From Phytophthora colocasiae (Eukaryota; Oomycota; Peronosporomycetes; Peronosporales; Peronosporaceae), in the NCBI GenBank assembly GCA_018806915.1, contig JAGKQI010000104.1, positions 992,001 through 1,056,000 on the forward strand: a stretch of DNA of 64,000 bases, read 5' to 3'. A program made the translations under genes and the position numbers. Each line of letters starts with the position of its first letter. Positions within the stretch are counted from its first letter, which is position 1. This document shows positions 58,720 through 64,000 of this stretch, piece after piece. Below the pieces are notes generated by a model. That model searched no databases and had not been told where the DNA came from. It saw only the letters and a list, made by a program, of their open reading frames with translations.

Positions 58720-60110
58720 GTTTATGAAGCAGAAATAGTCATCTTAGGTTCGACGATGCCAATCACCAATAAATTCAGTGATTGCCAATTGAGAAGGTCA
58801 GACAGCTTGGTGGAATATGGCTTCTTGTTTTCAATGAACTGAATTTGCACCTTGAAGAAGTTCTTTGGATCATATGCTTTGATTATTATCCTCCGTCGGC
58901 TTACGCTTGTAGTAGGTGATATCTGATCTTTCAAAGACGTAGAACTCGTGAATGAAGTAGAGAACAAATCGTTTCAGCAAATGAAGAGACTCGAAGCTAG
59001 TAGTCTTCAACATATTCTCAAAAGTACGGAAATGGCATGGACCGGAGGGAACTGATTGTGAAGTGAGCTTGAATTTAGATCACGATTTGGCTTGTTCTCG
59101 ATCACCCAATACTCAAGATCATCGATCTCAAATGATGTATCAACCATAGCTAGCCGCATGTCATCAATTGTTCGACCCGTAAATTCTACCAGCTGAGTTA
59201 GTGTTGCCAACTTCCGCTCTGAGTTGAATGTCAATTCGAAGTCTTCATCGAATGTAGATCGCTAAAAAAAACTTTCTACTGGGTGTTTTCCTTGGCTCCT
59301 TCACTTCATATTAATCCTTCCATTGCATTTATGCTGCAGAATCACAACCAGCAGCAATCCCTTTTATCTTCCCTTCGTTCAGTGATGGATGATACTTGGA
59401 ATCAAACCAACCATCGAATTCTTTGGTAGCAAACTCCTTGTTGAAATGCTGTACTTTTTGTTTGAGCACACAGAGATAGGTCTTGTGCATCAAATACCGA
59501 CCAGAATGAGATTGACGAGCAAAGAATCCAGCGAGATTCCACACGTTTTGGTTGTTGCAGAACCAATCACTTCGAATCATCATGCATAAATTATGCAATC
59601 ACTCATCGTAGGATTTAGTTGCAATGAAGTATTCCACACCCGCATTCAACGTTTGCTTCTTCGAATGAGTCACGATCTTCACTAGACTTAAAGAAGAACT
59701 TGTAAGGGAACTGCGAACCTTCGTTCTCTTCAAATTGATACTGATGTATCCGTCTTTCCCAAGGTCAGATGTGACGTCATCGCTGTGCTTGTAGTCAATG
59801 GAATCACCAACTACGTGCATCTTGGACTTGATCCAATCACTTGGTGACAATACCTGCGAATCTCCCAGATTGTGTTGATCATATTTATCAACAGAATTAT
59901 GCAATACGCACCACAAACTTCTTCAATAGAGTCAGTCATCGTTGGTTCTGAAACAATATCAGTAGTAGTATAAGAGATAGTTGATGTTGTTGCTTCGTGT
60001 ACTGGTTTATCAACTGCTGGCTGATACTTAACGTGATGTCGGCACACTGCTGGTTCGCCTTTGGGGGTATGAACTTTATTTGTCAGACATAAAAATAATT
60101 CCATTCTCGG
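58720..60110 (-). pseudogene. Broken AT-rich minus-strand gene, unassigned
   Basis: Five minus-strand frames follow each other without large gaps: about 60.10-59.81, 59.92-59.60, 59.60-59.33, 59.25-59.01 and 58.97-58.72 kb. The second and third are in the same frame and separated by one stop codon. The translated pieces have even, protein-like composition (LMHKTYLCVLKQKVQHFNKE, RKLATLTQLVEFTGRTIDDM, IDDLEYWVIENKPN). The DNA is richer in A and T than the flanking genes. I do not recognise the family; a mobile-element or virus-derived gene is possible. At least three lesions make it a pseudogene unless some are unrecognised introns. Confidence 0.5.
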
Positions 60111-60349
60111 ATTCTCAAGGCTGAGAAGCTGGACATGAGGTCTCGGTAGTCGCGAGCATCCAAAATAGTAGTCAAATTCCTCCACATTTCCAGCGAATCA
60201 CGTAGCGTAGGGTCATGCACTTGATAAAATACGTGGAAATTGCGCTCGTGGCTCCGACAATCAATCACACGAGATTTCTCGAAATAATGAGTCGTAAAGC
60301 CGCCTCCGATCGTGTTGCTTCTCAGTTGCGAACTTTCCGAAAGGAGAAG

Positions 60350-61075
60350 ATGGCGAAAGTCGAGCTGGAGTGCGCTGTATACGGCGAAGGGACTGTGTTT
60401 CCCGTGAAGATCGCGCCCAATGTGAAAGTGAGCGCACTGCAGAAGAAGATCGCTGGCATCTTGAGCACCGAGCAGCACACTGTTCCTCCACGGTTGTTGA
60501 CGCTGTACTTGGCGCGGAAGGAAGGGGAAACCACGTGGTTGGCGGACGACGACAACTTGGATACTTTCTTGCGAGGAGATGTCAACAAGCAGTACATGAA
60601 GATGCGTTCGTCGTGGATTCTCGACGAAGACTACCTTGGCGCGAACTTTAAGCCGGGGCGCAAAGAGATTCACTTGTTAGTGGAACTCCCAGAATTGTCG
60701 GAAGCTGCGGTTGGTGGTGGCGTGTTGGCGTGGCCCAGAAAACGCAAACTGTCGGAGGCAAGTGTCGTCAATCTGAAAGATCTGTGGGGGTATTCGAAGA
60801 TGAACATCACTGCGCTACCTACGCCAACGGAGTTGAAGGTCATGCTTCAACAACCACTTCCTTTTCGACTTACACTGAATGATGATGTTTCAGCGAGGAA
60901 GATTTGTAAACAGAATGGAGATTTTCTTCAGTGCCAAGAGTTGAGGACGATGATTGAGGCCTTTTTACTCGATTGCACAAAACCAATTGAAGCGATGACT
61001 TCTGAGAATACATGGCAGGCATTTTTGTTACCAATTGGTCTATGTTTGATCAGTATGGGCAAGATACTTTCATAG
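60350..61075 (+). CDS. Crinkler (CRN)-type effector, frameshifted near its 3' end
   Basis: From the ATG at 60350 the frame encodes 241 residues. The N-terminal 100 or so residues match the CRN ubiquitin-like/LFLAK region: MAKVELECAVYGEGTVFPVK, then the LFLAK variant LTLYLARKEG and WLADDDNLDTFL, ending GRKEIHLLVELPE where canonical CRNs have the HVLVxxP boundary. The C-terminal part (DLWGYSKMNITALPTPTELK) is a CRN-like effector domain start. CRNs are translocated proteins that act in host nuclei or elsewhere. After about 61,020 the coding pattern passes into another frame and fades near 61,120, so this copy is probably a truncated pseudogene. No classical signal peptide is visible at this start. 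An upstream in-frame ATG at 60215 would add 45 residues. Confidence 0.8.
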   Translation: MAKVELECAVYGEGTVFPVKIAPNVKVSALQKKIAGILSTEQHTVPPRLLTLYLARKEGETTWLADDDNLDTFLRGDVNKQYMKMRSSWILDEDYLGANFKPGRKEIHLLVELPELSEAAVGGGVLAWPRKRKLSEASVVNLKDLWGYSKMNITALPTPTELKVMLQQPLPFRLTLNDDVSARKICKQNGDFLQCQELRTMIEAFLLDCTKPIEAMTSENTWQAFLLPIGLCLISMGKILS

Positions 61076-61396
61076 TAGCCGAAATTGGCAGGAGAAAACG
61101 TTTGCCAGGAATCGAGAAGGTGAGAGAAAGCTGTGAGGTTTCACAGTCTGCATATCTACATAGTTCTATAACTAGCAGGCACTGGTAGTAGTTTCAAAAC
61201 GACTGCCAAAGTTGCCTCTTCATCACTCTGAAAAACACGATAACAGAGCAATACTGTCCTCATCCTTGCTTCGTTCCTGCATTCAACGTAGCTTCCTCAG
61301 CTTAAAGGATCTGGTGGTCATCCTAACGTCTTCTTCAGGAGTGGGTGCCACCATATTTTGCAACATTGTAGCCTTAGTCAAGGAACTACAGCAAGA

Positions 61397-62551
61397 ATGA
61401 GTGATAGTCACATGGAAGAAAGTTCCAGTTCAACGGAGTTGGTACCTCCGCTTACAGCTGAAGAAGTAATATCGCTACGTGGCCTTCTGGCGGAGTTCCA
61501 TAATGCAAACCAAGCTCGAAAAGCTTAGTGCTGACTCAAGTGGGAATAACCGAGGGAATGGCAGAATACGCACTGAAGAGTGACGAGAAGCACATGGCTA
61601 GTGCTCAGATCATGAAGGACAACCAACAGGTACTCCAACAACTTGCGTCTCAAACCCAAACGGCTTCACAGCACAAGGAAGTACGCTTAAGTACGATTGA
61701 AACCCGCGTCGGTATGCTAACGTCACAAATAATGGAGTTGAGAAACGAGATGAGTCTCGCTATTGAGAACATCAACACTCTCAAAGACATGGTAAACAAA
61801 ATTGAGCCAGGCTCGTTGGTATTTGGCCCAGATGATCTTTACCCCGAGTGGGACGTCGCCGGGCCTGCGCCGGATGAAGCTTTGAATGTTTTCTCACCGG
61901 CGGACCTGGAGAAACAAGTCGAGAAATGTCTGAAACAAAGGAAACACCTGTATACGGCGGAGACGACTCCGGACGATATTGAGGTATACGCCTTAAATAT
62001 GATGACTTGGTATGCAGCGTATGGGTTATACTTCAAAATCCCCTGCGGATTCTCGAGTTGGCCAGCTCATGATGAACCATACGCGAGGCAAAGCAAAACA
62101 TTGGTTGCTTCGCGATTACAAAGGCCCTCGGACATGGACGTCAATGATTAAAGGGATGCGCAACCGCTTTGTCACCAAGGCAAAAGAAGAAGACCTTGTC
62201 GCGAGCTTCTTCGATTGTAAACAGGGAACTAAGTCGCTGGATATGTACATCGAGGAATTCGTGCGTCTTGGTAACACGGACGATGTCTCTGAGCAGTATA
62301 AAATGATATTGTTCAAAAAAGGCTTGAAATCGTCTAAATTGCGCGAACTTCTCCAAGTGCGTGAATTTGACTCCCTTAGTGATCTCCTTGACGGAGCTAG
62401 AGGGTTAAATCCGAAAGAAAACGACAGTGAAACGGTAAAAAACACGACAAAATCGACCAAGAAAACGACACTGCCGGAGCCAAAACCACGAAGTCGAACA
62501 AATCAGCGTTGCTCGTCGTCGCGCTGCCTTGAAACAGGCCACAGCAGATAA
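61397..62551 (+). pseudogene. Gypsy gag, frameshifted
   Basis: An ATG at 61397 opens a short frame (MSDSHMEESSSSTELVPPLT) that stops at 61.53 kb. The next frame continues with a coiled coil, and a third (from about 62.0 kb) carries the gag capsid part GKAKHWLLRDYKGPRTWTSM, FFDCKQGTKSLDMYIEEFVR and LKSSKLRELLQV. The order and motifs fit Retrotrans_gag. At least two frame changes. Confidence 0.8.
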
Positions 62552-62779
62552 GTGCTGGGCGTTGCACCCCAATTGAAACCGCAATGGCTTTTGAATCGCG
62601 AAAGAGTTGGAAACAATGTCGCCTCGGCGCATGAAACTCAGGCACAATCATCTGACAGCAAACTTGGGAAGTGCTAACAGCTATTCAGGCGGATCTGTCG
62701 AAAATCAAAGCTGATTTAAACTAACTGGTTCTGGAGATGGCGTCCCAGGACCTACCACAGCCGACGACAGTCTCATTTC

Positions 62780-63079
62780 TTGGGTTTTGATCCAGGGAAG
62801 ACAGACAACATAAAATATTTCACAGAGAAACAAACGTCAGCAACAGACTGGAACCGATACCTAATTAAAAGGTTAGCTGTGTTTGCAATGACGGATTTTC
62901 CGGGTTCTGCATTCTTCGATGAAGGGGCCGATTTCTGTGGAGTTAGTGAAAATTTCTTGAGGCAAAACGGATTAATGGATTTAGTTGTGGATCGAGGAAA
63001 TTCTCACGGTCACGTATGGAAATGGAAAGATGGAGAGTATTCCGAATCGCACCATTTCGTTGAGTATCTTCGTGGATGA
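62780..63079 (+). pseudogene. Gypsy aspartic protease region
   Basis: The segment FFDEGADFCGVSENFLRQNG corresponds to the retropepsin active-site loop of oomycete gypsy elements, normally D-S/T-G-A; here the middle residue is Glu. The frame stops soon after. Confidence 0.65.
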
Positions 63080-63654
63080 GATGTCTGCATTTGATTTTGA
63101 TTTCAATGTGTGCCTTATTCCTAATGGATGCGACTTGATGATGGAGTTCCGTGGAAACGGAAAATGAAGCCCATAATTGACTGGGCGACCGACAGAGGTA
63201 CGACACCGATCACTTTGTCAAATTAGTGGTGAACATGGTAAGAAACCACCTTACAAGGCAGTGCGGCGGCAACAGGATATTGAACTACGAACGCCTGTCT
63301 TAAAAATCAAAATCGACGACAACAGCGGCCAACCAAGCTGCATATACTACGAGGTCTGACTGAAAAGCAGTTCCACTTCAGCGAAAAGCATGGAATGACC
63401 AGTTACATCTCGATGAAACAAGCAAAACGAATTGTCAAAAAGAAGGCTTTCAATTTTGGTAGTATTACCTCAGAAAACGATCAATGCAATTTACACAGCG
63501 TAGTGGCAAAAATGGAAGTGAAGTTCTCGGTGTATCTTGATGAGATTAATATCGAACAAACAGCATATGAATGCGGCCGGGACCAAGACGCGTGAAAAGT
63601 CAAAGCGTCACGCAACAACGGATCAGGACTCGTTCAAATCGAACCCGGCATACT

Positions 63655-64000
63655 CCTTGATCAAGAAGTACGAAAAATATTCCGTACACAACTACCTAAA
63701 GGGCCCCGGTTCACGGAGAACACGAAATGGAATTAAACCCTGGTCATGGTGTTATTTTCCGTCCGCAGTGGCGATTAAGCTGAACAAACTAAAACTTTGC
63801 GTGAATGGTTAAGAGAGATGCTTGCTGCTGGACTTATTCGACCTAGCATTTCACCTCATGGTGCACCGACTTTCTGCATTAGGAAGCTGGTGGGGTGGCG
63901 TATTGTGCATGACTACCGCGCGATGAATGAACACACGATACGACAATCAACGCCTATGCCAAGGAAAGATAACATTTTAGATCGGATGGCTGGATGCTGC
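63655..64000 (+). pseudogene. Gypsy reverse transcriptase, N-terminal part
   Basis: After a frame change near 63.79 kb the sequence reads LREWLREMLAAGLIRPSISP, then HGAPTFCIRK and WRIVHDYRAMNEHTIRQSTP, the conserved start of Ty3/gypsy reverse transcriptase. It runs off the right edge before the YxDD box. Confidence 0.9.

Larger units (their letters stand above)
61140..64000 (+). mobile_element. Ty3/gypsy LTR retrotransposon, decayed, cut by window edge
   Basis: A plus-strand order of gag, protease and reverse transcriptase is present, all broken by stops and frame changes. The left boundary is uncertain; the change from CRN-like coding to noncoding sequence near 61.12-61.20 kb suggests that the left LTR begins there. 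The right end, with RNase H, integrase and the second LTR, lies outside. Confidence 0.8.

Noticed and set aside
58720..60110. Broken frame as the C-terminal part of another CRN gene
   Set aside because: It lies on the opposite strand from the CRN gene, and no CRN N-terminal or boundary motif is present.
63625..63650. TTCAAATCGAACC as a possible tRNA T-arm
   Set aside because: No matching acceptor, D or anticodon arms surround it, and it lies inside decayed gypsy coding sequence.

Overview
The window looks like nuclear DNA of an oomycete, most likely Phytophthora or a close relative. The evidence is a Crinkler-type (CRN) effector N-terminus, oomycete Inr/FPR core-promoter motifs about 48 bases before two secreted beta-glucosidase genes, short GT-AG introns (about 50-95 bases), intergenic gaps of about 100-200 bases between housekeeping genes, and gene-dense blocks alternating with transposon blocks. 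The species is not decidable from sequence alone.

Region 1 (1-10.4 kb) is a compact housekeeping block: a ubiquitin-like-domain protein running off the left edge, an RNase P/MRP Rpp38-like protein, a tRNA dimethylallyltransferase with a zinc finger, a DDX51-type RNA helicase, the 40S biogenesis factor TSR1, and a BAG6-like ubiquitin-domain protein. Four of these act on tRNA, pre-rRNA or ribosome assembly.

Region 2 (10.8-21.4 kb) is a transposon nest. A PIF/Harbinger-like element with terminal inverted repeats and a 3-base target duplication was invaded by a decayed Ty1/copia element. A second, apparently intact Harbinger element carrying transposase and Myb-like protein lies 180 bases away, and a third DDE transposase gene follows.

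Region 3 (22.4-28.3 kb) carries a membrane-anchored purple acid phosphatase, proteasome subunit alpha-3 (four exons) and a small FLZ-like zinc-finger protein. Region 4 (28.3-33.4 kb) has no intact gene; it holds a GC-rich three-hairpin island and a decayed DDE transposase.

Region 5 (33.5-51.3 kb) is a dense block: a probably domesticated pogo/Tigger transposase, Rab7, an unassigned Cys-rich protein, the nucleoporin ALADIN, a CDC48-type double AAA ATPase, the transmembrane nucleoporin NDC1, a bifunctional pseudouridine-degrading enzyme (PsuG-PsuK fusion), a MYND-AHSA1 fusion protein, a basic/coiled-coil protein and an MFS transporter. Most are arranged as divergent or convergent pairs with very short spacers.

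Region 6 (52.3-64 kb) is pathogen-lifestyle and transposon territory: two tandem GH3 beta-glucosidases separated by a hAT-like remnant, a broken AT-rich minus-strand reading frame, a frameshifted CRN gene, and a decayed Ty3/gypsy element cut by the right edge.

The strongest points for follow-up are the pogo-derived gene with altered catalytic acids, the MYND-AHSA1 fusion, the ALADIN/NDC1 neighbourhood, the paired inverted CCAAT boxes in two divergent promoters, and the unassigned broken frame at 58.7-60.1 kb. Exon boundaries were worked out by eye from GT-AG sites and frame continuity; all family calls come from motif recognition and no database search was run.
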